Shown one piece after another: positions 41,728 to 51,603 of a stretch of 64,000 nucleotides of DNA. The stretch comes from Shewanella gelidii (lineage in GTDB: Bacteria > Pseudomonadota > Gammaproteobacteria > Enterobacterales > Shewanellaceae). A program made the translations under genes and the position numbers. Numbering within the stretch: the first letter of the stretch is position 1; every line of letters begins with the position of its first letter. Below the pieces are notes generated by a model, which was given only the letters and a program-made list of their open reading frames with translations, was not told the DNA's origin and searched no databases. The DNA lies in contig NZ_BMPZ01000011.1 in NCBI RefSeq assembly GCF_014647855.1, positions 58,071 through 122,070 on the forward strand, given 5' to 3'.

Positions 41728-44319
41728 TTACTGAGTATTATTCGCCAAAAAGTCTTCAGCAAAACGCTGCAAAACACCACCAGCTTGATAGACCGACACT
41801 TCTTCTGCCGTATCGAGGCGGCAAGTGACAGGAACATTCAATACATCGCCACTGGTTCGCGTAATTACGAGCGTTAGCTCTGCCCGTGGTGTTGGCGTGC
41901 CTAGGACATCAAAGGTTTCTGTGCCATCGATACCGTAAGTCTGGCGGCTCTCGCCCTTTTTAAACTCTAAAGGCAATACTCCCATACCCACGAGATTCGT
42001 GCGATGGATGCGCTCAAAACCTTCAGCGACAATTGCTTCAACCCCAGCAAGACGAACCCCCTTTGCAGCCCAATCTCTTGATGATCCCTGACCATAATCG
42101 GCACCAGCGACAATGATAAGCGGCTGTTTTCTATCCATGTAGGTTTCAATCGCTTCCCACATGCGTGTTACTTTGCCTTCCGGTTCAATTCTCGCTAAAG
42201 ATCCCTGTTTAACTTCACCATTTTCCTGAACCATCTCATTGAGCAATTTAGGATTAGCAAATGTCGCACGTTGCGCAGTTAAATGATCACCACGGTGAGT
42301 CGCGTACGAATTAAAATCCACTTCGGGTAAACCCATTCGGGCTAAATATTCACCCGCAGCACTTGAGGCCAATATCGCGTTCGACGGTGATAAATGGTCG
42401 GTCGTAATATTGTCACCAAGGACAGCTAATGGTCGCATGCCTTTTAACGTTCTGGCACCAGCTAATGCACCTTCCCAATACGGTGGTCTGCGAATATAGG
42501 TACTTTCCGGACGCCACTCATATAGCGGGCTGATTTCATTGCCATATTCAACGGCGACATCAAACATTGGCGTATAAATTTCGCGGAACTGCTCTGGCTT
42601 CACACTACTCGCAACAATGGCATCGATTTCTTCGTCGGTTGGCCAGATGTCTTTCAGGCGAATATCATTACCTTGCTGATCTTGCCCCAGCACATCCTTT
42701 TCAATATCAAAACGGATAGTACCGGCTATCGCATAAGCGACAACAAGTGGCGGCGAAGCCAAAAATGCTTGTTTAGCATAGGGGTGGATCCGACCATCAA
42801 AATTACGGTTGCCGGATAAGACCGCAGTGGAATACAGATCGCGATCAATCACTTCTTGCTGTATGACAGGATCTAGCGCACCACTCATGCCGTTACATGT
42901 TGTACAAGCAAAGCCAACAATTCCGAATCCAAGCTGTTCTAACTCCGGAAGCAAGGCTGACTCTTCCAGATAAAGCTGAGCAACTTTTGAGCCCGGCGCA
43001 AAGGAAGATTTAACCCAAGGTTTACGAGTCAAACCCAGTGCATTCGCTTTACGGGCAAGTAGACCCGCGGCCACGACATTGCGAGGGTTACTGGTATTTG
43101 TACAACTCGTAATTGCCGCAATAATCACAGCACCATCTGGCATCAAGCCTTCTTCGTTTTCAACGGTGCCAGAAATTCCTCGCTCCGCAAGCTCCGATGT
43201 TGGCACTCGACGATGGGGATTCGACGGACCAGCAATATTTCGAACCACAGAAGACAGATCAAAACGCAGGACACGCTCATACTCCGCTTCTTTTAAACTA
43301 TCAGCCCACAAGCCCGTTTGTTTGGCATAGGTTTCGACAAGTTTAACTTGCTCAGGCTCTCGACCGGTTAGCTTCAGATAATCGATGGTTTGCTGATCGA
43401 TATAAAACATTCCCGCAGACGCACCAAACTCCGGAGTCATGTTTGAAATCGTAGCGCGATCACCTAAGGTGAGATCCGCAGCGCCTTCACCATAAAATTC
43501 CAGATACGAAGACACAACCTTTTGCGCACGTAAGAATTCGGTAATTGCTAAAACAATATCGGTTGCTGTAATGCCAGGCTGGCGCTTACCGGTTAATTCC
43601 ACACCAATAATATCAGGAAGGCGCATATACGAAGCGCGGCCTAACATGACGTTCTCAGCTTCTAGCCCGCCAACACCAATCGCAATAACCCCTAGCGCGT
43701 CAACGTGAGGTGTATGACTGTCTGTTCCGACTAAAGTGTCAGGAAAGGCAACCCCTTGACGTGACTGAATAACCGGTGACATTTTTTCCAAATTAATTTG
43801 GTGCATAATGCCATTACCAGGTTGAATGACATCAACGTTTTTGAACGCTTTCTTCGTCCAATTGATAAAATGAAATCGATCTTCATTGCGACGGTCTTCA
43901 ATGGCTCTGTTCTTATCAAATGCATCTTTATCAAAGCCCGCATGCTCAACTGCTAGCGAATGGTCAACAATGAGCTGCGTGGGTACCACTGGGTTCACTT
44001 TAGAAGGATCACCGCCCTTGTCTGCGATGGCATCCCGCAAGCCGGCTAAATCAACCAGCGCGGTTTGACCCAAAATGTCATGGCAAACAACACGTGCTGG
44101 ATACCAAGGGAAATCTAAATCCCGCTTACGTTCAATAATTTGTTTCAAAGAATCTGTGAGCGTTTCAGGGCTACAGCGACGCACAAGGTTCTCTGCAAGT
44201 ACCCGTGACGTATAAGGCAAGGTCGCATAGGATCCAGGTGCAATCGCTTCTACTGCGGCTTGTGTATCAAAAAAGTCTAGGCCAGTATCCGCAAGGGGTT
44301 TACGGTATTGAGTGTTCAT
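41728..44319 (-). CDS. acnD: AcnD, Fe/S-dependent 2-methylisocitrate dehydratase
   Basis: 863 residues, the usual AcnD length. It dehydrates 2-methylcitrate, giving an isomer that PrpF converts. The aconitase fold is evident: cluster cysteines in TSCTNTSNPRN and FACTTCNGMSG, GTDSHTPHVDALGV near residue 200, and the swivelling domain with ADYGQGSSRDWAAKGVRLAG. Context with prpF distinguishes it from ordinary aconitase A. It follows prpC by 66 bp. Confidence 0.95.
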   Translation of the reverse strand: MNTQYRKPLADTGLDFFDTQAAVEAIAPGSYATLPYTSRVLAENLVRRCSPETLTDSLKQIIERKRDLDFPWYPARVVCHDILGQTALVDLAGLRDAIADKGGDPSKVNPVVPTQLIVDHSLAVEHAGFDKDAFDKNRAIEDRRNEDRFHFINWTKKAFKNVDVIQPGNGIMHQINLEKMSPVIQSRQGVAFPDTLVGTDSHTPHVDALGVIAIGVGGLEAENVMLGRASYMRLPDIIGVELTGKRQPGITATDIVLAITEFLRAQKVVSSYLEFYGEGAADLTLGDRATISNMTPEFGASAGMFYIDQQTIDYLKLTGREPEQVKLVETYAKQTGLWADSLKEAEYERVLRFDLSSVVRNIAGPSNPHRRVPTSELAERGISGTVENEEGLMPDGAVIIAAITSCTNTSNPRNVVAAGLLARKANALGLTRKPWVKSSFAPGSKVAQLYLEESALLPELEQLGFGIVGFACTTCNGMSGALDPVIQQEVIDRDLYSTAVLSGNRNFDGRIHPYAKQAFLASPPLVVAYAIAGTIRFDIEKDVLGQDQQGNDIRLKDIWPTDEEIDAIVASSVKPEQFREIYTPMFDVAVEYGNEISPLYEWRPESTYIRRPPYWEGALAGARTLKGMRPLAVLGDNITTDHLSPSNAILASSAAGEYLARMGLPEVDFNSYATHRGDHLTAQRATFANPKLLNEMVQENGEVKQGSLARIEPEGKVTRMWEAIETYMDRKQPLIIVAGADYGQGSSRDWAAKGVRLAGVEAIVAEGFERIHRTNLVGMGVLPLEFKKGESRQTYGIDGTETFDVLGTPTPRAELTLVITRTSGDVLNVPVTCRLDTAEEVSVYQAGGVLQRFAEDFLANNTQ

Positions 44320-44385
44320 AATTCATCCAAATTCGCATGGGGAAGTCTGGTCGACCTCAGCATGATGCAAAGGTCGACACCCGAT

Positions 44386-45510
44386 TTATCGTTCGCTGAT
44401 TGGCGTAACCTTTCTTGGCTCGCTACCAATATAATCAGCACTTGGGCGAATGATTCGATTGTTATCGCGTTGTTCCATCACATGCGCAGCCCAACCAGTT
44501 AAGCGTGAACACACAAATATCGGTGTAAATAGTTTGGTCGGGATCCCCATGAAGTGATACGCCGAAGCATGGAAGAAGTCGGCGTTACAAAATAGCTTTT
44601 TGGTATCCCACATGTATTCTTCACAAGCCACCGAAATGTCATAAAGCGAACTATCACCAAATTCCTTCGAAAGCTGTTCAGACCATGCCTTGATAATCAC
44701 ATTACGCGGATCCGACTCACGATAAACCGCATGGCCAAAGCCCATGATTTTTTCTTTACGCTCTAGCATGCCTGCCATTTGTGTTTTGGCATCGGCTGGC
44801 GAGCTAAATTTTTGGATCATTTCCATAGCCGCCTCATTGGCACCGCCATGCAAAGGTCCACGCAGTGAGCCAATAGCTGCTGTAATACAAGAATACATAT
44901 CTGACAATGTCGATGCACAAACACGCGCGGTAAAGGTCGATGCATTAAATTCATGCTCTGCATAGAGAATTAAAGACACATCAATGACACGACGATGAAG
45001 CTCTGATGGCGTTTTACCCGTTAATAAACGTAAAAAGTGACCACCGATGGTGTCTTCATCAGACACACAGTCAATTTCCACACCCTCATGAGAATAGCGA
45101 TACCAATAAGTCATAATCGCCGGGAATGCTGCTAAAAGGCGATTTGCAGCCTTATTTTGTTGGCTGAAATCAACTTCTGGCTCTAAGTTACCCAAAAACG
45201 ATGCGCCGGTACGCATCACATCCATCGGATGCGCATCTGCAGGAATACGTTGTAAAACTTCCTTCAACGCTTTTGGTAAGTCACGCATCGGCTTCAACTC
45301 GGCTTTGTATGTCTCGAGTTGATCAAATGTGGGTAATTCACCATTGAAAAGTAAGTACGCGACTTCTTCGAATGTTGCGTTCTCGGCTAAGTCAGAAACA
45401 TCATAACCACAATAGGTTAATCCACTTCCTGATTTACCAACGGTACATAGTTTGGTTTCGCCTGCGCTTTGGCCACGTAAGCCAGCGCCCGATAGTTTCT
45501 TATCAACCAT
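44386..45510 (-). CDS. prpC: 2-Methylcitrate synthase
   Basis: 374 residues. It condenses propionyl-CoA with oxaloacetate. Citrate-synthase-fold catalytic residues are visible: His in RGPLHGGANEAAME, His in GFGHAVYRESDPR, and the late Asp-containing stretch before FTPIFVCSRLTGWAAHVMEQ with the Arg-rich substrate end. The short N-terminus (KLSGAGLRGQSAGET) is typical of PrpC rather than GltA. Second gene of the operon, 141 bp after prpB. Confidence 0.95.
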   Translation of the reverse strand: MVDKKLSGAGLRGQSAGETKLCTVGKSGSGLTYCGYDVSDLAENATFEEVAYLLFNGELPTFDQLETYKAELKPMRDLPKALKEVLQRIPADAHPMDVMRTGASFLGNLEPEVDFSQQNKAANRLLAAFPAIMTYWYRYSHEGVEIDCVSDEDTIGGHFLRLLTGKTPSELHRRVIDVSLILYAEHEFNASTFTARVCASTLSDMYSCITAAIGSLRGPLHGGANEAAMEMIQKFSSPADAKTQMAGMLERKEKIMGFGHAVYRESDPRNVIIKAWSEQLSKEFGDSSLYDISVACEEYMWDTKKLFCNADFFHASAYHFMGIPTKLFTPIFVCSRLTGWAAHVMEQRDNNRIIRPSADYIGSEPRKVTPISER

Positions 45511-45651
45511 GATTATTTACTCCATAAAGTAGCGGCTAGTGCTATCTGTTTATTTGATTATTTTTATATTATTTTTGTCTGTGTTGTGTCGGGCGCGCTC
45601 CAAAGACCAGAGTGAAGCACGCGTTCACAGCAACACATCAATGGGTTTGAG

Positions 45652-46530
45652 CTATTTGTTCTTGCCTTCACTAAAAAGCGAGTCAAGTTTCTGTTCATAG
45701 TCGTGGTATCCAAGATAGTCATAAAGATCCATTCGGGTCTGCATGATATCGATGACGGCTTTTTGGTCACCATCTCGTAACAACGTCTGATAAACAGTTT
45801 CTGCTGCTTTATTCATTGCACGGAACGCAGACAACGGATATAGCACCATCGCGCAGCCCCATGCACCTAACTGTTCTTTATTCCACAACTCGGTCTGACC
45901 AAACTCTGTAATATTGGCTAGCACAGGTACATCTAGCGCTTCAGTAAACGCTCGGTAGTGCTCTTCGGTTTTCACCGCTTCGGCAAAGATGCCATCAGCG
46001 CCAGCTTCTACATATGCTTTTGCTCGGGCAATCGCTGCCTCTAAACCTTCTTGGGCAAACGCATCGGTACGAGCCATGATGAAAAAGTCAGGGTCTGTTC
46101 TGGCATCCACAGCAGCACGAATTCGATCAACCATTTCTTCAGTCGACACCACTTCTTTATTGGGACGGTGACCACAACGTTTTTGAGCAACTTGATCTTC
46201 CATATGCACTGCTGCAGCACCGGCTTTTTCCATATCTCGAATGGTTTTGGCGATATTAAAAGCGCCACCCCAACCGGTATCAATATCGACAAGCAGCGGT
46301 AAATCACAAGCTGCAGTAATACGTTGAACATCGACTAAAACATCATTTAAAGAAGTCATGCCAAGATCCGGTAGACCATAGGAAGCATTCGCAACCCCGC
46401 CTCCAGAAAGATATATCGCTTGATGTCCAACTTGCTTGGCCATCATCGCCGTATATGCGTTAATCGTTCCAACAATCTGTAGTGGTTGATTGTCCGCTAA
46501 CGCTTGACGAAATTTTTTACCTGCACTCAT
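45652..46530 (-). CDS. prpB: 2-Methylisocitrate lyase
   Basis: 292 residues. It splits 2-methylisocitrate to pyruvate and succinate. The active-site loop is [12 protein letters not shown], and the metal-binding [12 protein letters not shown] and HMEDQ are present in the isocitrate-lyase fold. First structural gene of the methylcitrate operon, 47 bp after the GntR regulator gene on the same strand, so regulator and enzymes may share a promoter. Confidence 0.96.
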   Translation of the reverse strand: MSAGKKFRQALADNQPLQIVGTINAYTAMMAKQVGHQAIYLSGGGVANASYGLPDLGMTSLNDVLVDVQRITAACDLPLLVDIDTGWGGAFNIAKTIRDMEKAGAAAVHMEDQVAQKRCGHRPNKEVVSTEEMVDRIRAAVDARTDPDFFIMARTDAFAQEGLEAAIARAKAYVEAGADGIFAEAVKTEEHYRAFTEALDVPVLANITEFGQTELWNKEQLGAWGCAMVLYPLSAFRAMNKAAETVYQTLLRDGDQKAVIDIMQTRMDLYDYLGYHDYEQKLDSLFSEGKNK

Positions 46531-46577
46531 GGCTTATTCTCTCTATGTCATGGGTTAAACCCGAATCTTAACAAGGG

Positions 46578-47243
46578 CTAAGTTCCTGAATTTAACTTCG
46601 TTTCTATACTGTTTTTTGAATAAAGAATGTGGCGACGCATTAATATTTCCGCCAACTCAGGGTCGCGCTGTGTAATAGCACGAACGATATTTTTATGTTC
46701 ATCGAAAGCACTATTAACTCGAGGGCCAGCCATTCCTAGCTGAACTCGATACATTCGAACAAGGTGATAAATGCCATCAATGAGCATACGGATTAGGTGT
46801 TGATTTTTGCTGCCCACAATAATTCGGTAGTGAAAATCAACATCACCCGCTTCTTGATAGTAGGATTCGTCCGATTGGACTTGATCAAATTGCGATTCTA
46901 ATAATTGTGCGAGATCATTCACCTCATCGTCAGTCATGTTGGTCGCAGCTAAGCGGGCCGCCATACCTTCCAATGATTCACGGACTTGATAAAGCTCAAC
47001 TAACCCTTCAGGTGTGAGCGATACAACGCGCGCACCAACATTAGGCTTTCGTTCCACGAGGTGACAGGATGCTAAACGATTGATTGCTTCACGAATGACA
47101 GCTCGGCTTACCGCGTATTTTGTCGACAATTCTGCTTCACTGAGTTTCGAACCCGATGGCACTCGCCCTTCAACGATATCTTTTCTTAATAAAAAGAATG
47201 TTTTATCTGCAATCGTTACGGGTTGTTCTTTAAAGAAAGTCAT
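46578..47243 (-). CDS. GntR family (FCD) regulator of the methylcitrate operon
   Basis: 221 residues. The N-terminal winged helix has EAELSTKYAVSRAVIREAINRL (residues ~38-60), and the C-terminal FCD domain has metal-site residues D and H in DVDFHYRII and H in EHKNIVRAI. FCD regulators sense small acids; position directly before prpB makes a 2-methylcitrate-type inducer likely (inference). Its promoter carries two copies of a TTGTCGACAA palindrome, and a third lies inside this gene. Confidence 0.9.
   Translation of the reverse strand: MTFFKEQPVTIADKTFFLLRKDIVEGRVPSGSKLSEAELSTKYAVSRAVIREAINRLASCHLVERKPNVGARVVSLTPEGLVELYQVRESLEGMAARLAATNMTDDEVNDLAQLLESQFDQVQSDESYYQEAGDVDFHYRIIVGSKNQHLIRMLIDGIYHLVRMYRVQLGMAGPRVNSAFDEHKNIVRAITQRDPELAEILMRRHILYSKNSIETKLNSGT
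47120..47129. promoter_or_regulatory. TTGTCGACAA palindrome inside gntR (candidate operator)
   Basis: The same 10-bp palindrome as the two promoter copies occurs here, about 115-125 bp into the gntR coding region. It could allow repression by looping or roadblock, or may be chance. Confidence 0.4.
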
Positions 47244-47269
47244 AAATTTCGCAAATACTTATTTAGAAC

Positions 47270-47281
47270 ATTGTCGACAAT
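47270..47281. promoter_or_regulatory. Candidate operator 1 upstream of gntR-prp
   Basis: ATTGTCGACAAT, a perfect 12-bp palindrome 27 bp before the gntR start. GntR/FCD regulators typically bind short palindromes of this form. Confidence 0.7.
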
Positions 47282-47321
47282 ATAGCGCCACATTGAGACA
47301 TAGATCAAGTTAAAAGCACTT

Positions 47322-47333
47322 ATTGTCGACAAA
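47322..47333. promoter_or_regulatory. Candidate operator 2 upstream of gntR-prp
   Basis: ATTGTCGACAAA shares the 10-bp core with operator 1. The centres of the two sites are 52 bp apart, close to five helical turns, which would place bound dimers on one DNA face. Confidence 0.65.
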
Positions 47334-47727
47334 AGTATAGGTTGGCTATGCAATAACGCATGACTCATCCGCCAGTACGAAGCCATTCGTCCCAAATACG
47401 AGCATGAAATCACAAAACATGACTTGACCCTTCGAACTAGAGACCCCATTAGTCATTGAATTTAAACAGGTAATTCATTCATTCTGATTAAAGCAATGAG
47501 TTAAGCTGATAAGTCTTGGTTTACGTATGCAACATAAAATTTTGATCATCAGCGCAAACTGAAAAGAAGAAGAAACAAAGAAAGTCTTTTCGTTAACGGA
47601 TTGATTTACGGTAAACTAACGCCTGATAAACTAGGTACCCATCGAACATAGCACTCAGCTGTGTTCTTGGTCGTGTTGAAAGTACAACAGGCAAGGCTGT
47701 TAAAGCTAAGTTGCAGTAAAGGGATCT

Positions 47728-48264
47728 ATGACGCACTCAAGAAATACATTTAGCAATAACTATCAATCGATTCGAGGTTTTACCCTCATTGAGCTTGTGG
47801 TTGTCATCATTATCCTCGCGATTATCGGTGTTGTTGTTGCTCCTAAATTTATGTCATTAACCCGAGATAGTTATCAAGCAAATATGCAAGGCGTTGCTGG
47901 AGCAATAAAAAGCGCAACCGCTTTAGTACATTCTAAATGTGTCGTTGACACCAGTTGCGACGAATCAGCCGCACCAGCAGCCGGCAACGGTCTTGGCAAT
48001 CGTATTATCGTACAGGGTGAAAGCATTACCCTCGCCTATGGGTATCCACGCCACACGGCGGCCGGGATTGCTAGAGCGATTAATATTGAAGACTTTGCTG
48101 ATGGCGGCGACTTTCGCCTTACCACGTATACAGCATCAGGTCGTCCTGGATTACGTATCCGCCCAAACCAACAGTACGACGCAAATGATTGTGAGATAAA
48201 ATATTCCCAGCCCTTATCCGCCGGAGAAACACCTTTTATCAGTATTGATATCGACAACTGTTAA
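47728..48264 (+). CDS. Type IV pilin-like protein, MSHA type
   Basis: 178 residues. A 17-residue charged leader ends in G before FTLIELVVVIIILAIIGVV, the class of N-terminus cut by prepilin peptidase PilD, with the conserved Glu at position 5 of the mature protein. APKFMSLTRDSYQANMQGVAGAIKSA resembles MshA pilins. Two Cys pairs are present (KCVVDTSC and DC...NC). It stands alone without assembly genes, so it depends on a machinery encoded elsewhere. Could be a minor pilin or pseudopilin. Confidence 0.85.
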   Translation: MTHSRNTFSNNYQSIRGFTLIELVVVIIILAIIGVVVAPKFMSLTRDSYQANMQGVAGAIKSATALVHSKCVVDTSCDESAAPAAGNGLGNRIIVQGESITLAYGYPRHTAAGIARAINIEDFADGGDFRLTTYTASGRPGLRIRPNQQYDANDCEIKYSQPLSAGETPFISIDIDNC

Positions 48265-48934
48265 CACGCCAAGCTAAATTTATCGCTCACAAAACTCTCC
48301 GACTATCCTCGGTCAATTGTTCATCGAATTCGCTAGCATTATTACCAATCTCGCTATGCAGCGACGCAAGCCTAATCTGGCTCCTCCTGTCTCCCCTAGC
48401 GATCAACCTGTTTCAAAGGACCTTTAATATGGCACGCGAACCCACTTGTACATTCATCCAACCCAATAATTGAATATGTCAAAGCAATGCACCCCGATGA
48501 GCGTGAATATATTCTATTACCAAGCCAGCGCTTTTAAGCGTATAAAAAGTAAGGGGGTGAGATCAAATCGCACAAATACATATGGTTACAAATTCAAAAC
48601 AGGTTCGTTCTAACGATAACCATTCCTAACCAATAGCTTGTAAACGTCCGCCTTGAGTTCATTTAAAATCATCACAATACCGTCAAAACCCAGCGACGAA
48701 CAAAATAACACATTACATACAACTGCTTAAAGACACTAAATGGTTGGCCGCAAACTGAACGCCGCCCTATAAAATGAATCCTCAATAGCCTGTATCAGTA
48801 AAAACAACGACACTTTTAATGTGAATACCTATTTACATATCGTCATGCGCCTGTATATGATGTGACCAAGATCACAATCAATACCAGCGTGATCAACAAA
48901 CCAAATGATGAAATCACAGCTTAAAAGGTAAGTT
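48265..48934. other. Intergenic region, 670 bp
   Basis: No credible gene on either strand; all frames are short and unrecognisable. The right end has a CRP-type site, annotated separately. This is the longest gene-free stretch outside the mobile-element region. Confidence 0.4.
48861..48876. promoter_or_regulatory. Candidate CRP site upstream of the amidohydrolase gene
   Basis: TGTGACCAAGATCACA has both perfect CRP half-sites, TGTGA and TCACA, spaced by 6 bp. It ends 58 bp before the amidohydrolase ATG, a typical activator distance. Confidence 0.65.
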
Positions 48935-50464
48935 ATGAATCCACCTTCTCTACAAAAGACAGCATTGACGGTCGCCCTAAAAATTGCACTCGCGACAGGA
49001 TTGTTCGCTGCGCACCCTGCGAATGCTGAAACCAGTACCAGTCAAATTCATAACCAACATGGGAATCATGAAATAGCCTCCCCCATGCAAACGACGAAAA
49101 AGCTGAAAGAGAAGCTGAAGCCTTCAAGTAAAAACTTCATCATTTATGATCAGTCTGTCATCGCAATCCACAACGTAACGTTAGTTGATGGAACCGGTTC
49201 ACCAGCAAAACATAATCAAACTCTTGTCATGACTAACGGCAATATTTCCCAAGTTGGTGACAGTAAACACGTAAAAATCCCAGAAGGCGCGGTACAAATT
49301 GATGGTCAGGGTCATACGATCATCCCTGGGCTTGTGATGATGCACGAACATATGTTCTATCCAACAGGTAAAGCTAACTATACCGAGATGCTATATAGCT
49401 TCCCTCGCTTATATCTGGCAGGGGGCGCAACAACGATCCGTACCGCTGGAACAACGGCACCGTATGCTGATTTAAGTCTGAAAGATGCTATTCAATCTGG
49501 TAAAACCATTGGTCCCGATATGGATGTCACTGCACCATACCTTAACGGACCCGGCCTGCCCATTTTGAAAATGAAGCCTTTACGAGATGTCGAAAACGCA
49601 AAAACGATGATGAAATATTGGATTTCTGAAGGCGTGACATCATACAAAGCATATATGCATATCCGACAAGATGAATTAGCAGCAGTAATTCAGCAAGCGC
49701 ATAAACAGGATCATAAAGTCACCGCGCATTTATGTTCGATTACCTACCGAGAAGCCGCAGAACTGGGAATAGATAACCTTGAGCATGGCTTTTTTGCTGC
49801 TACAGATTTTGTAAAAGACAAAGAAAAAAACAAGTGCCCTTCAAATGCGCACCAATCGCTGGTCGATCTTGACATCAACAGCAAAGAAGTTGATGACTTA
49901 ATCGCACTGCTTATCGAAAAAGACGTCACGCTTACCTCTACTTTAACTGTTTTTGAAACCCTCACTAAAGGGCGCCCTAAAGCATACCCCAAAGCACTTG
50001 ATGCGCTCATTCACCAAGTTCGCGATCAGTATGAGTCTCGCTGGGAAAAAATTGCAGCCCAAGAGAACGCAACATGGCCGATTGTATTTGACAAGATGAT
50101 GAAGCTAGAGAAAAAGTTTGTTGAGGCTGGCGGTAAGTTAATGGCGGGAACGGATCCTACCGGATATGGGGGTGTTATTGCCGGGTTCTCAAACCAGCGT
50201 GTTGTTGAACTTCTTGTCGAAGCAGGCTTTACCATTGAGCAAGCTGTACAGATTTCAAGCTTAAATGCTGCTAAATATTTGGAGCGAGAGCAAACAATCG
50301 GTTCACTTACTGTCGGAAAGCGAGCAGACTTAGTCCTGCTGCAAGGCGATCTCAGCCAAGACGTCTCTGCAATACAGCAAATGAAAGTCGTGTTTAAACA
50401 AGGTAAAGGCTACGACAGTGAAGCCATCATTGCCGATACCAAAGCCGTCGTCGGTTTACACTAG
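48935..50464 (+). CDS. Secreted amidohydrolase, imidazolonepropionase-like
   Basis: 509 residues. A signal peptide (residues 1-31, ending HPANA) indicates export. The metal-dependent hydrolase core shows HxH in MMHEHMFYP (about residue 136), a candidate metal-bridging Lys in SYKAYMHI, His in TAHLCSI and NLEHGFF, and Asp in MAGTDPTGYGG (about 405). These are the ligands of a binuclear amidohydrolase. The closest general class is the imidazolonepropionase/prolidase-like amidohydrolases; the substrate cannot be read. AAAAGGT precedes the ATG. Confidence 0.87.
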   Translation: MNPPSLQKTALTVALKIALATGLFAAHPANAETSTSQIHNQHGNHEIASPMQTTKKLKEKLKPSSKNFIIYDQSVIAIHNVTLVDGTGSPAKHNQTLVMTNGNISQVGDSKHVKIPEGAVQIDGQGHTIIPGLVMMHEHMFYPTGKANYTEMLYSFPRLYLAGGATTIRTAGTTAPYADLSLKDAIQSGKTIGPDMDVTAPYLNGPGLPILKMKPLRDVENAKTMMKYWISEGVTSYKAYMHIRQDELAAVIQQAHKQDHKVTAHLCSITYREAAELGIDNLEHGFFAATDFVKDKEKNKCPSNAHQSLVDLDINSKEVDDLIALLIEKDVTLTSTLTVFETLTKGRPKAYPKALDALIHQVRDQYESRWEKIAAQENATWPIVFDKMMKLEKKFVEAGGKLMAGTDPTGYGGVIAGFSNQRVVELLVEAGFTIEQAVQISSLNAAKYLEREQTIGSLTVGKRADLVLLQGDLSQDVSAIQQMKVVFKQGKGYDSEAIIADTKAVVGLH

Positions 50465-50884
50465 ATGATTGCCGAATGATTTCGTCATTATCACTCAAGT
50501 CCACCGTGGCACTTCTGAAAGACGGCGCGGCGGACTAAATCTTTGTTAATACCGAGAATCGATGCTCATAAAAACAGTGGCAAGTCGTTAATCAAACTGG
50601 TCACTGTTTTTAATCAATTCAACACAGGACAAAACGCAGCCTCATGTACCACAAAGCGCAAATTGACCTGCTGACCCAAACTCAATCACAGCCCCCCACC
50701 CTGACTTCAATGAAAAAACCAACACCGGTTATCACATCGTCACAAGATTTGCCCTCACAAAGTCTCGCTAAACCTTGTTCAGATCATATGGATCGCACGA
50801 GCTAATATTTTTATGTTGCTGTTTTAAATCAAAAACCGCATTATTTAGTGGCACACTAATGCAAACGACTTAGAGCCATAGAAT
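50465..50884. other. Intergenic region, 420 bp
   Basis: No credible gene; the promoter of the TetR gene should lie near its right end. No palindrome typical of TetR autoregulation is obvious. Confidence 0.3.
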
Positions 50885-51514
50885 ATGCCTTCGAATGCGA
50901 TCATCCTACCGCAGCAACAACGTAGTCAAGAAACCCAACGCCGGTTACTGGATGCGCTGCATCATTGCTTACAAACCAAATTTTTTGAGCATATCAGCAT
51001 AAAAGAGCTCGCTGAGCACGCAGATGTTTCGGTCGGTACCTTCTATCGACGCTTTAAAAATAAAGAGTCCTTGTTACCTCTACTTTACCAGGACTTCGGC
51101 AATGACTTGCTGCAATGGACACAATCACTCGAAGAAACCTCCTACACTTCGCTCGATCATGCCATTGAGGATATCACTCTAGAAACATTTCGATTTTTAT
51201 CCAGTCGCAAAAGCATATTTAGAACATTGCACCTTAATGCTCGCCTCCACACAGAACTTGTTGATTCAGACAAAATTGTCGACCGCAAAGTTGTTTATAA
51301 GCGCCTTGCTGCAATATTTCTGCGCTTCGAACAACAAATGCATGCTCAACATCGGGAAGAAACCGCAGGAGTCATGGTCTATACCCTAGTCACCACCCTA
51401 CTCGACAAGGTGCTATATCCAAATGTAACCCCAGCAATCGCAAGCGATCTCGATGCCAAAGCGTTCACCGCCGAACTCACTCGCATGCTAAAAGCCTATA
51501 CAGGCTCGCGCTAA
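50885..51514 (+). CDS. TetR family transcriptional regulator
   Basis: 209 residues. The helix-turn-helix is ISIKELAEHADVSVGTFYRRF with FKNKESLLPLL after it (residues ~38-66). The C-terminal ligand-binding part is helical and not recognisable. Its neighbours are an amidohydrolase on one side and a convergent DUF4287 protein on the other, so a target cannot be inferred with confidence. Confidence 0.9.
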   Translation: MPSNAIILPQQQRSQETQRRLLDALHHCLQTKFFEHISIKELAEHADVSVGTFYRRFKNKESLLPLLYQDFGNDLLQWTQSLEETSYTSLDHAIEDITLETFRFLSSRKSIFRTLHLNARLHTELVDSDKIVDRKVVYKRLAAIFLRFEQQMHAQHREETAGVMVYTLVTTLLDKVLYPNVTPAIASDLDAKAFTAELTRMLKAYTGSR

Positions 51515-51603
51515 CATCTAAGCCCGCCCTTCTGGCAAATACTGGTCGCTTTTAAAATGTATAAAAGCTCAGTGTGCAACGATTCTTCAATTGCAACAAA
51601 ACG

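Larger units (their letters stand above)
47244..47727. other. Divergent intergenic region between gntR and the pilin gene
   Basis: 484 bp. It holds the two operator palindromes near gntR. The half near the pilin gene has no recognisable site. Confidence 0.4.

Noticed and set aside
41728..44319. Ordinary aconitase AcnA
   Set aside because: Adjacent prpF and prpC and the family length favour AcnD.
51281..51295. Fourth copy of the prp operator (AAAATTGTCGACCGC) in tetR
   Set aside because: Only the left half of the decamer matches; it lies in an unrelated coding region.
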